A stretch of DNA of 64,000 nucleotides. It comes from Paraburkholderia caballeronis (GTDB lineage Bacteria > Pseudomonadota > Gammaproteobacteria > Burkholderiales > Burkholderiaceae). The position numbers and the translations under genes were made by a program. The stretch spans positions 1,550,001 to 1,614,000 of the forward strand of contig NZ_FNSR01000002.1 of assembly GCF_900104845.1 (NCBI RefSeq), given 5' to 3'. Shown here one piece after another: positions 35,348 through 43,461 of this stretch. The notes beneath the pieces were generated by a model that worked only from the letters and a program-made list of their open reading frames with translations, was not told where the DNA came from and made no database searches. Within the stretch, counting starts at the first letter, position 1, and each line of letters begins with the position of its first letter.

Positions 35348-36186
35348 GCGGGCCTCGCCATCGTTGTCGAATCGCAGTCGTCGCGCTCGCTCCATCCGGC
35401 TATCGCATCGGTGGCGAAGAGGTTTGCCAGCGCGTTTGTGAGGTCGAATGTGGAATCGTCATCGAGTGCGAGCGCCGTCGCTTCCGCTATCGTCGCGCCG
35501 TCGGCGAGGCCCTGAATGAAGGTGGCCGCGCCGACAGTCACGCGGCGAACTTCGACGTCGGCGACCGGACGCATGACGATGGCGTGCTCGCCGCCGCGAA
35601 AGAGGTCGATTGCAACGGGCGCGTTTTCGCTGACGTTCATCAGCCAGATTGCGACCACCGGAAAAGCCGAGCGCACGATGCGCACCGATGGATGCAGCGT
35701 CAGCGCGATCTGTGAGAGACGACGCGAATCGATCGCGCCGAGCCGCGCGAGATCGACAGGCCGCGACTCGGCGGCGTGATAGGCGTCCATCCACGCGCGT
35801 TCGAGCCGCGCGACGTCGGCCAGATACGGCACGCTTCGCGCGGGTTCGAAGGTACCGACGAAGTCAGCGAACGTCGCGCCATAGTCCAGCATCACCGGAG
35901 TACGCGGCGGCTCGGACGCGACGTAGAGGCGGGCCATCGCCGCGAAGAATTCGTCGCCGACGATGCGGCGCACGGCGGGAAACGTGGCCTTGAGCGTATC
36001 GACGAGGCTCGTCACGACATTGTTCCGGTAGACGTTGAAGCGCCGGACCGACGGCTCGCGGTCGGGGCCGACCAGTCCGTCGGGCATCGGCATATCGGGG
36101 TTCAGCAGCGCGGCGGCGAAGTGCTTCTGCCGTTCGTATAGAGAGCGCCCGTTGGCGGCCGCTTGAGACGACGAAACGCGAATCAT
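35344..36186 (-). CDS. bufC: DUF2063 (HvfC/BufC-type) RiPP-maturation partner protein
   Basis: A 280-aa protein. The N-terminal DUF2063 domain (residues about 15-105) reads LYERQKHFAAALLNPDMPMPDGLVG...RRFNVYRNNVVTSLVDTLKATFPAVRRIVGDEFFAAMARLYV. The conserved YRNN and FPA(V) motifs are diagnostic. The C-terminal half is a beta-rich region, as in other BufC-type partners. Family members accompany MNIO enzymes and are thought to present or recognise the precursor peptide. It starts 7 bp after the unrecognised 325-aa gene and overlaps the DoxX gene. Confidence 0.9.
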   Translation of the reverse strand: MIRVSSSQAAANGRSLYERQKHFAAALLNPDMPMPDGLVGPDREPSVRRFNVYRNNVVTSLVDTLKATFPAVRRIVGDEFFAAMARLYVASEPPRTPVMLDYGATFADFVGTFEPARSVPYLADVARLERAWMDAYHAAESRPVDLARLGAIDSRRLSQIALTLHPSVRIVRSAFPVVAIWLMNVSENAPVAIDLFRGGEHAIVMRPVADVEVRRVTVGAATFIQGLADGATIAEATALALDDDSTFDLTNALANLFATDAIAGWSERDDCDSTTMARPA

Positions 36187-36193
36187 GGCCGCC

Positions 36194-37171
36194 TCACGAC
36201 CGGAACGGCCGTTGCACGACGTTCGTCCATAGCCGGCGAAGACTATCGACGCCGCCGGCCGTCGAACTCCACAGCGTCGTATCGCTGACGAACAGGCTGC
36301 CGGCGAACGTATCCGCGCGGGATTGCAGCAGCGCGTCGAACGTGTCGCGCCCGACGGCGAACGGATGCGGCGCAGCGGTGACGTCGATGCGTTGACGCGC
36401 AAGGACGTCTAGTTTTTCCATTGCGTCGCCGATACGTTCCAGTTGGGGCAGATGCGGATGCAGATTGAAGGTATCGACATGGTCGAGCATGCCTAACCGG
36501 TCCAGCGTCGTCTCGATTTCGAGCGGCGCGGGAGATCCGTCCGGCCCGGCTGCGGGCCGGAGTCCGAAGCGGTTCTCCACGGGGAGGCCGAGTCCCGCGA
36601 GGAGCGAGCGGGCGAAGCCGCCGAAGCGTTGCCGGGGCGGAATCGTTCTGTCGCCGTGATGCTGGAATTCCGCGATTCGCCGCTGCAACGCAGCGTCTTC
36701 CGCGAGTTCATCCGCGGCTCCTATGTCGTGATGCGGGCAAACGAACGCGAGATGATCGGGCTGGCCGAGAAACGCGCGGACAGCGTTTATCTCGCCGCTT
36801 TCCGCGTGTTGCGACGTTCGAATCGAATCGAAGCTGATGACGATGAGCGTATCGACGCCATCGAGCAGGCGGGCGTCGAGCGGCGTCAGCGTGCCGTCGT
36901 CCGCGACGCGCTCGATTTCGATCACCGGCTGGCCCGTCAGCGTGGTCGCCAGATCGACGAACGCGGTGAAGTTGTGCTTCATGATGTGATCGAGAAAACC
37001 CGCGATGCCCTGGTCGAACCGCTGCGGGTCCGCGAATTCGTGAAAGCGCGGGAAACCCATCCGGCGGCTTTCGAACAGCGCCGGGAACCGGTCGTCGATC
37101 ACGTGCAGCGGCGCGCCGGTTTCGCCGGGCCGGCTCCACGCGTAATAGACAAGGACGTTTCGTTTGCTCAT
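36194..37171 (-). CDS. Unrecognised 325-aa histidine-rich protein within the bufferin operon
   Basis: I do not recognise a family. The N-terminus ([33 protein letters not shown]) and a central alternating strand/helix segment ([15 protein letters not shown]...[22 protein letters not shown]) suggest a Rossmann-like or class-I-amidotransferase-like alpha/beta fold. Histidine clusters (PHHD, QHHGD, NLHPHLP, APHP) could bind a metal; only one cysteine is present. There is no signal peptide or membrane helix. The ATG at 37171 overlaps the bufB stop by 4 nt, and bufC begins 7 bp after its stop, so it is translated with both. Embedding between maturase and partner implies a role in the same pathway. 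Confidence 0.8.
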   Translation of the reverse strand: MSKRNVLVYYAWSRPGETGAPLHVIDDRFPALFESRRMGFPRFHEFADPQRFDQGIAGFLDHIMKHNFTAFVDLATTLTGQPVIEIERVADDGTLTPLDARLLDGVDTLIVISFDSIRTSQHAESGEINAVRAFLGQPDHLAFVCPHHDIGAADELAEDAALQRRIAEFQHHGDRTIPPRQRFGGFARSLLAGLGLPVENRFGLRPAAGPDGSPAPLEIETTLDRLGMLDHVDTFNLHPHLPQLERIGDAMEKLDVLARQRIDVTAAPHPFAVGRDTFDALLQSRADTFAGSLFVSDTTLWSSTAGGVDSLRRLWTNVVQRPFRS

Positions 37172-38082
37172 GTCGCATGCTCCTCTGCGCGCCGGTGCGG
37201 GACGGCGGTTCGCGGTTCGGCGCGCGCGGTGGCCCGCATGATGGCTTCGGCGCGCTCGGCTTCCGCTGCGAGCGTGAGCCAGCCGGGCAGGTTCGCGTCC
37301 CATTCGACGAGGGTCGGCACCGGACCGGTTCGACGGATCACGCGTGCGAACAGCTCCCATACGAAGTCCGCGACGTGCCGGTCGTGCGTATCGATCAGAA
37401 GCGGACGGCCAGCTTCGTCCGCTTCCCGCGCGTGGCCGGCCAGATGGATTTCCTGCACGGCCGCGAGCGGATACGCGTCGAGATACGCGACAGGATCCCA
37501 CTGTTGATTCACGGACGCCACATAGGCGTTGTTGACGTCGAGCAGCAGGCCGCATCCGGTCCGTCTCGCGACCGCGGCGATGAAATCGACTTCCGCGTAC
37601 GTGTTTTCGTCGAAGGCCAGATAGGTGGATGGATTCTCCAGCAGCATCCGCCGGCCGAGCGCCTCCTGCACCTGATCGACGTGCTGCACGACGCGGGCGA
37701 GGCTTGCGTCGGTGTACGGGATCGGCAGCAGATCGTCGAGGAACCCGCAATCGTGGCTGGACCACGCGAGATGCTCGGAAAAAAGCCCCGGCTCATAACG
37801 GGCGACGAGCGCCTTCAGCCGCCGGAGATGGTCCTGGTCGAGCGGGCGGTCCGCGCCGATCGACAGGCCGACGCCGTGAACCGACAGCGGATAACTCGCC
37901 CTGATGGCCGACAGGAAACGGTGAGGCGGGCCGCCCGCGCCCATGTAGTTTTCCGCGTGGACCTCGAAGAACCCGACGTCGGGCGACGATTCGAGAATCG
38001 TGCGGTAGTGTTCCGCCTTGAGCCCGACGCCGGCGCGAAGAGGCACGCTCAGACGGGCGTCGACGAACGATGAGTCGGACAT
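37168..38082 (-). CDS. bufB: MNIO-family (DUF692) peptide-modifying enzyme, BufB type
   Basis: A 304-aa TIM-barrel protein of the multinuclear non-heme iron oxidase family. Expected metal ligands are visible: His69 ([10 protein letters not shown]), Glu104 and His105 (FSEHLAW), Asp183/Asn185 (LLDVNNAYV), His214 and His218 (EIHLAGH), Asp232/His234 (IDTHD). The N-terminal [15 protein letters not shown] and [11 protein letters not shown] segments are family hallmarks. MNIOs modify cysteine residues of peptide precursors; BufB members act on bufferins, giving copper-binding thiooxazole groups. It sits 67 bp after the precursor gene and overlaps the next gene. Confidence 0.95.
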   Translation of the reverse strand: MSDSSFVDARLSVPLRAGVGLKAEHYRTILESSPDVGFFEVHAENYMGAGGPPHRFLSAIRASYPLSVHGVGLSIGADRPLDQDHLRRLKALVARYEPGLFSEHLAWSSHDCGFLDDLLPIPYTDASLARVVQHVDQVQEALGRRMLLENPSTYLAFDENTYAEVDFIAAVARRTGCGLLLDVNNAYVASVNQQWDPVAYLDAYPLAAVQEIHLAGHAREADEAGRPLLIDTHDRHVADFVWELFARVIRRTGPVPTLVEWDANLPGWLTLAAEAERAEAIMRATARAEPRTAVPHRRAEEHAT

Positions 38083-38149
38083 GGGCGGTCGCGGTCGCAG
38101 AGTGGATGAGCGGGCCGGGTCGTGTCGCCGACCCGGCCGCCGATGGGTT

Positions 38150-38482
38150 TCAGACCTTCGGAGACAGGCTGCCGGGTCCCTTCGGCGTGGAAATGCTCTT
38201 GCAGGTGCCGGTCGGCACCAGCTTGAACGCGTTGCCCTGATAGTCGGCCGTGCTCGTTCCGGCGCAGGTCGTGCCGGCGCCCGCGTAACAGTCGTTCTGG
38301 CCTTTCAGCGCGGTGCCGAAACACGGTTCGACCTTGCCGGCCTTGACGAGGGCCGTGTGCTCGGCCTGGATCTTCTTCTGGGCTTCGGTGAACTCCTGCG
38401 CGCTGGCCGGCGTGGCGCAGACTGCGGCAAGCGCAGCCGCGAACGCGCCGGCAACGAACGTGGTCATTTTGTGATCGGCCAT
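38150..38482 (-). CDS. bufA: Bufferin-type RiPP precursor (DUF2282, BufA)
   Basis: A 110-aa protein with a signal peptide ending near ATPASA-Q29. The mature part has four cysteines (54, 65, 73, 94) in the DUF2282 arrangement: [41 protein letters not shown]. This is the layout of bufferin precursors, which are exported and bind copper after cysteine modification by an MNIO enzyme. GGAG lies 6 nt before the ATG at 38482; an internal ATG six codons later is the alternative. It is the first gene of the operon bufA-bufB-unknown-bufC-doxX. Copper as ligand is by family, not shown by the sequence. Confidence 0.93.
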   Translation of the reverse strand: MADHKMTTFVAGAFAAALAAVCATPASAQEFTEAQKKIQAEHTALVKAGKVEPCFGTALKGQNDCYAGAGTTCAGTSTADYQGNAFKLVPTGTCKSISTPKGPGSLSPKV

Positions 38483-38508
38483 GGGATTTCTCCGGATTGA
38501 GTGAGCGT

Positions 38509-38538
38509 GACGGCGTTCGACACGACGGTGTTCGAGCG
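38509..38538. promoter_or_regulatory. 15-bp imperfect tandem repeat upstream of bufA
   Basis: GACGGCGTTCGACAC is followed immediately by GACGGTGTTCGAGCG, 11 of 15 positions identical, 27-56 bp upstream of the bufA start. The placement suits an operator or a repeated half-site for a regulator or ECF sigma factor. I do not recognise the motif. Confidence 0.4.
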
Positions 38539-38721
38539 TCGGAAGGGAATCAATGCGGCGACGCGGTTCGCGGCGGTATGCCGACGATGAACTGCTACGT
38601 CACCGCACGCTCAGAATACGGAAGCGGCGTGGGCCGAAGATTGCACGGTGTTGTGCGATTTGGTATCGGATTGCGATCGGGGGCGATGGCTGGGCGGCTT
38701 CGCATCGCGTCGGCGAGCGGC

Positions 38722-39024
38722 CACGCGTTCAGAATACCGGCCGCCCATGGCCGTGGGATTCAACGACGGCGATCGGGTCGTCCCGCGCAGCCGGCCTTCA
38801 TCACCGACGACCCGGAGACCGCGTGCGAAGCCCTGCTGGCCGCAGGATCGGTGTCGGGCTGTTGCCCTGGCATCTGGCGTTGCCGCTGATGCGCGAAGGC
38901 CGCCTGGCGTCGCTGCTCGACCGTCTGCGGCTGGAGCCTTCGACCGCTTATGTGTATCGTCCGCAGCGCACGCCGGTGCTGTTCCGGGTCCGGCCGATCT
39001 TCGATGCGACCTGCGAAGGGTTCG
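38722..39024 (+). pseudogene. C-terminal remnant of a LysR-type regulator, frameshifted
   Basis: In one frame the sequence reads PAFITDDPETACEALLAAG; in the next, IGVGLLPWHLALPLMREGRLASLLDRLRLEPSTAYVYRPQRTPVLFRVRPIFDATCEGF. Together they are the typical C-terminal third of a LysR effector domain. They join if one base is added near 38852, so a 1-nt deletion broke the gene. No HTH or upstream half is present between here and bufA. The downstream end has been cut by, or lies against, the LysE gene terminus at 39031. Confidence 0.7.
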
Positions 39025-39030
39025 CGCCTG

Positions 39031-39669
39031 TTACAGCGTGTTCCGGTTCGCCACCAGAATCAACCGCAACCCGAGCGCCGCAATCACGCCGCTCGCGGCC
39101 CGATCGATCCACTTCTTCGCACGCAGATACATGTCGCGCGGCCGCTGCCCGGAAAAACACCATGCGACGACCGTGTACCAGCCCGCTTCGATCGCAAAGA
39201 CCAGCGGCGGCAGCGCGACGTAGCACCAGACCGGCGGATGCTGCGGCAGCAGCGCGACGAAGATGCTGCCGTAAACGACGGCCGTTTTCGGATTGCTCAA
39301 CTGCGTGGTCAGCCCGAGCCAGAACGAGCGCGACAGGCCGTGCCGCCCCGTGCCGCCGGCGCGGTCGAAAACGATCGGCTCGGCCGCGCCGCGCCAGATC
39401 CGGACCGCCAGATAGACCAGATAAGCGCCGCCCGCGACTTTCAGCGCGACGTACAGCCATGCGACGCTCGCGAGCAGCGTATACAGCCCGGCAAGCGCGA
39501 TGCCGCTGAAGAAGATGCCGCCGACTCCCATCCCGAGTGCGGTCGCGATGCCGTCGCCGCGCGACAGCCCGATCGCGTTGCGCGCGACCATCACGAAACT
39601 CGGCCCGGGGCTCATCGCACCCAGTAGCAGTGCGGCGAGAATTCCTGCGATGCTGGCTGATGCGCTCAT
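39031..39669 (-). CDS. LysE-family amino-acid exporter
   Basis: A 212-aa membrane protein with about six helices and the family start MSASASIAGILAALLLGAMSPGPSFVMVARNAI, where SPGP is diagnostic of LysE/RhtB transporters. LTTQLSNPKTAVVYGSIFVALLP is the conserved central helix. It exports an amino acid or derivative. GGAG 6 nt upstream fixes the ATG at 39669. A perfect 16-bp palindrome lies 50 bp upstream. No linked regulator gene survives, although a LysR remnant lies immediately 3'. Confidence 0.9.
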   Translation of the reverse strand: MSASASIAGILAALLLGAMSPGPSFVMVARNAIGLSRGDGIATALGMGVGGIFFSGIALAGLYTLLASVAWLYVALKVAGGAYLVYLAVRIWRGAAEPIVFDRAGGTGRHGLSRSFWLGLTTQLSNPKTAVVYGSIFVALLPQHPPVWCYVALPPLVFAIEAGWYTVVAWCFSGQRPRDMYLRAKKWIDRAASGVIAALGLRLILVANRNTL

Positions 39670-39719
39670 CGGCGGCTCCTGGGCGGGGGTGGTCGGTCCG
39701 TGGTCGAAAACCGAAAATA

Positions 39720-39735
39720 GCATGGCCGGCCATGC
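39720..39735. promoter_or_regulatory. Perfect 16-bp palindrome upstream of LysE gene
   Basis: GCATGGCCGGCCATGC is fully self-complementary and lies 51-66 bp before the LysE start codon, in the divergent region shared with the small exported protein at 40017. It is a candidate operator; the regulator is unknown. Confidence 0.4.
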
Positions 39736-40016
39736 GGCGGATAGAAAAGCGGTCGAATCCGGCCGCGTGCGCTGAATGCGACATCGAAAACGATCCCATT
39801 GGCGAATTAGTTGCCAGGATTCTTTGGCGATGGCACGATACCGGCTCAGGTTCAATCCGTTTTGCATTCGCGGTTATTCCGGCATTCGGCGCTATTCAGC
39901 CGGATTTCGCGCGATTTATCCGGACGGAATGAGCCGCTTGTCCGTTCCATGCTTGCCGCAATTGTGCGCGCCGGGGTTATGGCCGTAGTGTGACGATCAA
40001 TCAACGATAAAAAAGA
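39736..40016. other. Remainder of the divergent region between LysE and a small exported protein
   Basis: About 280 bp with mixed GC content. Open frames exist but lack ribosome sites or any resemblance to known proteins. Close to the downstream gene the sequence becomes AT-rich (GATAAAAAAGA before the ATG at 40017). The promoter of that gene probably lies here. Confidence 0.4.
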
Positions 40017-40370
40017 ATGGTCCGTATTGCCTGCAGTCTGTCTGTCGCCAGCCTCGTGCTGGTCGCCACTGTGGCTGCCGCTGCCGCTCAACCGCCCCAT
40101 CCCGCATCCGATCTCGCCCATGCGCAGCAACTGGTCGGGCAGAGCCGCCGCCTCGTGCGGGACGCGCACCGGCAAAGCCCGGACGGCTTCGGCGGTCACG
40201 AGGCGAAGGCGGAAAAGCTGCTGAGACGCGCATCGGTCGAACTCAACGCGGCGCACGACTTCGCGTCGTACAACACGGTCAAGACGCCGCCCCGCCCGCA
40301 TACGGTCAAGCACCGGAAGCGCCGCCGGATCGTGAGGGTCGCGCAGCACGTGGAGCCCGCGTCGCAATAG
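40017..40370 (+). CDS. Small exported hypothetical protein
   Basis: A 117-aa protein with a clear signal peptide (VRIACSLSVASLVLVATVAAAAAQ, cleavage after AAAAA or AQ). The mature part is helical, DLAHAQQLVGQSRRLVRDAHRQ and HEAKAEKLLRRASVELNAAHD, then a basic proline-containing tail (HTVKHRKRRRIVRVAQH). The arrangement resembles small periplasmic helical proteins of Burkholderia of unknown role. An AAAAAAGA stretch before the ATG supplies only a weak ribosome site. Function unknown. Confidence 0.65.
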   Translation: MVRIACSLSVASLVLVATVAAAAAQPPHPASDLAHAQQLVGQSRRLVRDAHRQSPDGFGGHEAKAEKLLRRASVELNAAHDFASYNTVKTPPRPHTVKHRKRRRIVRVAQHVEPASQ

Positions 40371-40820
40371 CGCGCCGTCATTGCCGAACGGGTTTCGGCA
40401 ATCCGCGCGATTGCGATGGCTAAAACATCCGGTAAGTCTGTTTCAGCGGAAACGGACTGCGCACCTGCTTTTCCGATAGAACAGGAAGCTCGTTGCCGTC
40501 GAAACACGTCGACGGTTTTCCCATTGCGACGATTCGAAATAAACCACGATAAAACAATCGTTTGCAGTGAAAGAATAATTCCACATAAGCAACGAAGCAC
40601 TCGATGGTAGGTGCCGCCGTCGAGACTTTTTAAACTTGCCCGCATGCAATCGTCGCCGGGCAGGTTGTCGATGCAACGTTCATCGCGGGTTTTATCGCAC
40701 ACTTTGTCGTGACGGATGCGCAGCGCGTATCGATCGTCCATTGGCTGGCCCGGCCGGTTGCCCAGGCGAATTTCTCCAAGGCTTTACCCGTCGGTAAAGC
40801 GGCATCCAGGCAAGCATTCA
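40371..40820. other. 450-bp region before the second sulfur module, no convincing gene
   Basis: The middle (about 40470-40600) is AT-rich compared with its surroundings and contains several short inverted words. Open frames on both strands have no support. It probably contains the promoter and control sites of the operon that begins at 40821. I looked for a sigma-54 GG-N10-GC element, as used for sfn genes in Pseudomonas; the best match, near 40745-40760, has the wrong spacing. Confidence 0.45.
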
Positions 40821-42056
40821 ATGGCAACCGAAGCTACCGAAAATATCGAACTCGTTCCGGAAACGGAAGCCCGCAAGTCCGTCCCGATCATCGGCTCCGA
40901 TGCGCACGCATTGACCGTCGCGCGTGAAGTCGCGGCCAGGCTGAAGGAACACGCCGCGTTGCGCGATCGCGAGCGCAAGCTGCCGCACGACGAAATCGAA
41001 CTGTTCTCGTCGAGCGGTCTGTGGGGGATCACCGTGCCGAAGGAATACGGCGGCGCGGAAGTGTCGAACGTCACGCTCGCGGAGGTGATCGCGATCGTGT
41101 CCGAAGCCGATCCGTTGATCGGCCAGATTCCGCAGAACCACTACTGCCTGATCGAGGACATTCGCCTTGAAGGCACCGAAGAGCAGAAGCGCTTTTTCTT
41201 CGACCTGGTGCTGAAGGGCACGCGCTACGGCAATGCGTTTTCCGAGGCGGGCGGCAAGAACGTGCTCGACATCCAGACGCGCATCCGCCGCGACGGCGAC
41301 GGTTTCGTGCTGAACGGCCGCAAGTTCTATTCGACCGGCACGCTGTTCGCGCACTGGATCCCGGTGCTCGCCCTCGACGAGCAGGATGAGGCGGTGCTCG
41401 CGTTCGTCAAACAGGGGACGCCGGGCCTTGCGGTGATCGACGACTGGAGCGGCTTCGGCCAGCGCACGACGGCGAGCGGCACGGTGGTCGCGCAGAACGT
41501 GCGCGTCGGCCCGTTCGAGATTTTCCATACGCAGCGTTCGTACGACCGGCCCACGTTCGCCGGCCCGTTCGCGCAGATCACGACGGCCGCGATCGACCTC
41601 GGCATCGCGCGCGCTGCGCTGCATGACACGATCGAATTCGTGCAGCAGCATGCGCGTCCGTGGATCGACAGCGGCGTCGAGCGCGCCGCGCAGGACCCGT
41701 TGACGATCGCGCAGATCGGCGACCTCGCGTACCGCATCCATGCGGCCGAAGCGTTGCTCGAACGCTCGGGGCGCTTCGTCGATGTCGCAAAACGCGAGCC
41801 GACCGAGGAATCGGTTGCGCACGCGGCGATCGCGGTCGGCGAGGCGAAGATCGCGACGACCGAAGTCGCGCTGCTCGCGGCGAGCAAGCTGTTCGAACTC
41901 GGCGGCAGCAAGTCGACGCTCGCGAAATACAACTTCGACCGGCACTGGCGCAACGCGCGCGTGCATACGCTGCACGACCCGGTGCGCTGGAAGTATCACG
42001 CGATCGGCAACTACTACCTGAACGGCGTCAAACCCGCGCGCCACTCGTGGAACTGA
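40821..42056 (+). CDS. SfnB-family acyl-CoA-dehydrogenase-type sulfur acquisition oxidoreductase
   Basis: A 411-aa flavoprotein of the acyl-CoA dehydrogenase fold. The SfnB/DszC pattern is strong: HDEIELFSSSGLWGITVPKEYGGAEVSNVTLAEVIAIVSEADPLIGQIPQNHY, GRKFYSTGTLFAHWIPV, IDDWSGFGQRTTASGTV and C-terminal FDRHWRNARVHTLHDPVRWKYHAIGNYYLNG. Reduced flavin probably comes from a separate reductase. It is followed by an NtaA/DmoA-type monooxygenase 5 bp later and an APC permease. It would help liberate sulfur from organosulfur compounds when sulfate is scarce. Confidence 0.88.
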   Translation: MATEATENIELVPETEARKSVPIIGSDAHALTVAREVAARLKEHAALRDRERKLPHDEIELFSSSGLWGITVPKEYGGAEVSNVTLAEVIAIVSEADPLIGQIPQNHYCLIEDIRLEGTEEQKRFFFDLVLKGTRYGNAFSEAGGKNVLDIQTRIRRDGDGFVLNGRKFYSTGTLFAHWIPVLALDEQDEAVLAFVKQGTPGLAVIDDWSGFGQRTTASGTVVAQNVRVGPFEIFHTQRSYDRPTFAGPFAQITTAAIDLGIARAALHDTIEFVQQHARPWIDSGVERAAQDPLTIAQIGDLAYRIHAAEALLERSGRFVDVAKREPTEESVAHAAIAVGEAKIATTEVALLAASKLFELGGSKSTLAKYNFDRHWRNARVHTLHDPVRWKYHAIGNYYLNGVKPARHSWN

Positions 42057-42061
42057 CGCGC

Positions 42062-43423
42062 ATGAGCAACGAAATCAGGCTCAACGCGTTTACGATCAAC
42101 AGTCCGGGGCATCTGTCCGCCGGGCTGTGGCGGCATCCGGACGACCAGTCGCACCGGTACACCGATCTGCGCTACTGGACCGATCTCGCGGTCACGCTCG
42201 AACGCGGATTGTTCGACGGCCTCTTCATTGCCGACGTGCTGGGCGTCTACGACGTGTACGGACACAGCGCGGACGCCGCGCTGCGCAACGCGGCCCAGGT
42301 GCCGATCAACGATCCGCTGCAACTGGTGTCCGCGATGGCGGCCGCGACCCGTCATCTCGGCTTCGGCGTGACCGCGTCGGTGTCGTTCGAGCATCCGTAT
42401 CCGTTCGCGCGCCGGCTGTCGACCGCCGACCATCTGAGCGGCGGACGCATCGGCTGGAACATCGTCACGTCGTATCTGGAAAGCGGCGCGCGCAATCTCG
42501 GCCACGCTGCGCAACTCACGCACGACAACCGCTACGAACTCGCGGACGAATACCTGGAGGTCTGCTACAAGCTGTGGGAAGGCAGCTGGGAGGCCGGCGC
42601 GGTGAAGCGGGATGCGGCGCGCGGCGTGTATGCGGATCCGCGGCAGGTGCACGAGATCGGCCACCGCGGCAAGTTCTTCACGGTGCCGGGTTTCCATCTG
42701 AGCGAGCCGTCGCCGCAGCGCACGCCGGTGCTGTACCAGGCGGGCGCGTCGTCGCGCGGGCGGCAGTTCGCGGCGCGGCATGGCGAGTGCATCTTCGTCG
42801 CCGCGCCGACGCGCGGCATCCTGCGCCGCCAGGTCGACGCGTTGCGCGCGGAAGCCGTGAAGCAGGGCCGCCGCGCGGACGACCTCCTGATCTTCAACCA
42901 GATCACCATCGTGGTCGCGCCGACCGACGCCGCCGCACGCGCGAAATTCGACGACTATCGCCGCTACGTCAGCCGCGACGGTTCGCTCGCGCTGATGTCC
43001 GGCTGGACCGGCATCGACTTCAGCCGCTTCGATCCGGACGACACGCTCGAACACGCGGACAGCAACGCGATCCAGTCGGCGGTCGAGGCGTTCACGTCGG
43101 CGGACCCGGAGCGCAAGTGGACCGTGGGCGAGATCGCCGACTACTGCGGCATCGGCGGCGACGGCCCGGTGATCGTCGGCTCGCCCGTGACGGTCGCGGA
43201 CGCGTTGCAGGCGTGGATCGACGAGACCGGCGTCGACGGTTTCAACATTGGCGCGGTCGTCAATCCGGGCAGTTTCGCGGACATCGTCGAGTGGCTCGTG
43301 CCGGAGTTGCAGCGGCGCGGCGTCTACAAGCGCGCGTATCGCGACGGCACGCTGCGCGAGAAATTGTTCGGCCATGGCGCGGGCTTGCCGCCCGCGCACT
43401 ACGGCACGCGCTTTCGCGTCTGA
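42062..43423 (+). CDS. NtaA/DmoA-family FMN-dependent monooxygenase (bacterial luciferase-like)
   Basis: A 453-aa protein of the NtaA/SnaA/DszA branch of the luciferase superfamily. Landmarks are FTINSPGHLSAGLWRHPDD near the N-terminus, DLAVTLERGLFDGLFIADVLG, HLSGGRIGWNIVTSYLESGARNLG and GFHLSEPSPQRTPVLYQAGASSRGRQFAARHGECIFV. These enzymes use FMNH2 and O2 on substrates such as nitrilotriacetate, dimethylsulfide or dibenzothiophene sulfone. The pairing with an SfnB-type protein points to a sulfur substrate. The ATG at 42062 follows the SfnB stop by 5 bp. Confidence 0.9.
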   Translation: MSNEIRLNAFTINSPGHLSAGLWRHPDDQSHRYTDLRYWTDLAVTLERGLFDGLFIADVLGVYDVYGHSADAALRNAAQVPINDPLQLVSAMAAATRHLGFGVTASVSFEHPYPFARRLSTADHLSGGRIGWNIVTSYLESGARNLGHAAQLTHDNRYELADEYLEVCYKLWEGSWEAGAVKRDAARGVYADPRQVHEIGHRGKFFTVPGFHLSEPSPQRTPVLYQAGASSRGRQFAARHGECIFVAAPTRGILRRQVDALRAEAVKQGRRADDLLIFNQITIVVAPTDAAARAKFDDYRRYVSRDGSLALMSGWTGIDFSRFDPDDTLEHADSNAIQSAVEAFTSADPERKWTVGEIADYCGIGGDGPVIVGSPVTVADALQAWIDETGVDGFNIGAVVNPGSFADIVEWLVPELQRRGVYKRAYRDGTLREKLFGHGAGLPPAHYGTRFRV

Positions 43424-43461
43424 ACCTTCGTTCGACGCCATCCAGACCAGAGGAAACACGC

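Noticed and set aside
40196..40741. 181-codon minus-strand frame opposite the small exported protein
   Set aside because: Mostly antisense to a better-supported gene; no ribosome site and no family pattern, although its AT-rich middle part lowers the usual shadow-frame composition.
40741..40760. GG/GC words resembling a sigma-54 promoter before the second SfnB-type gene
   Set aside because: The spacing between GG and GC is 11 instead of 10 bp, and the rest of the consensus is absent.
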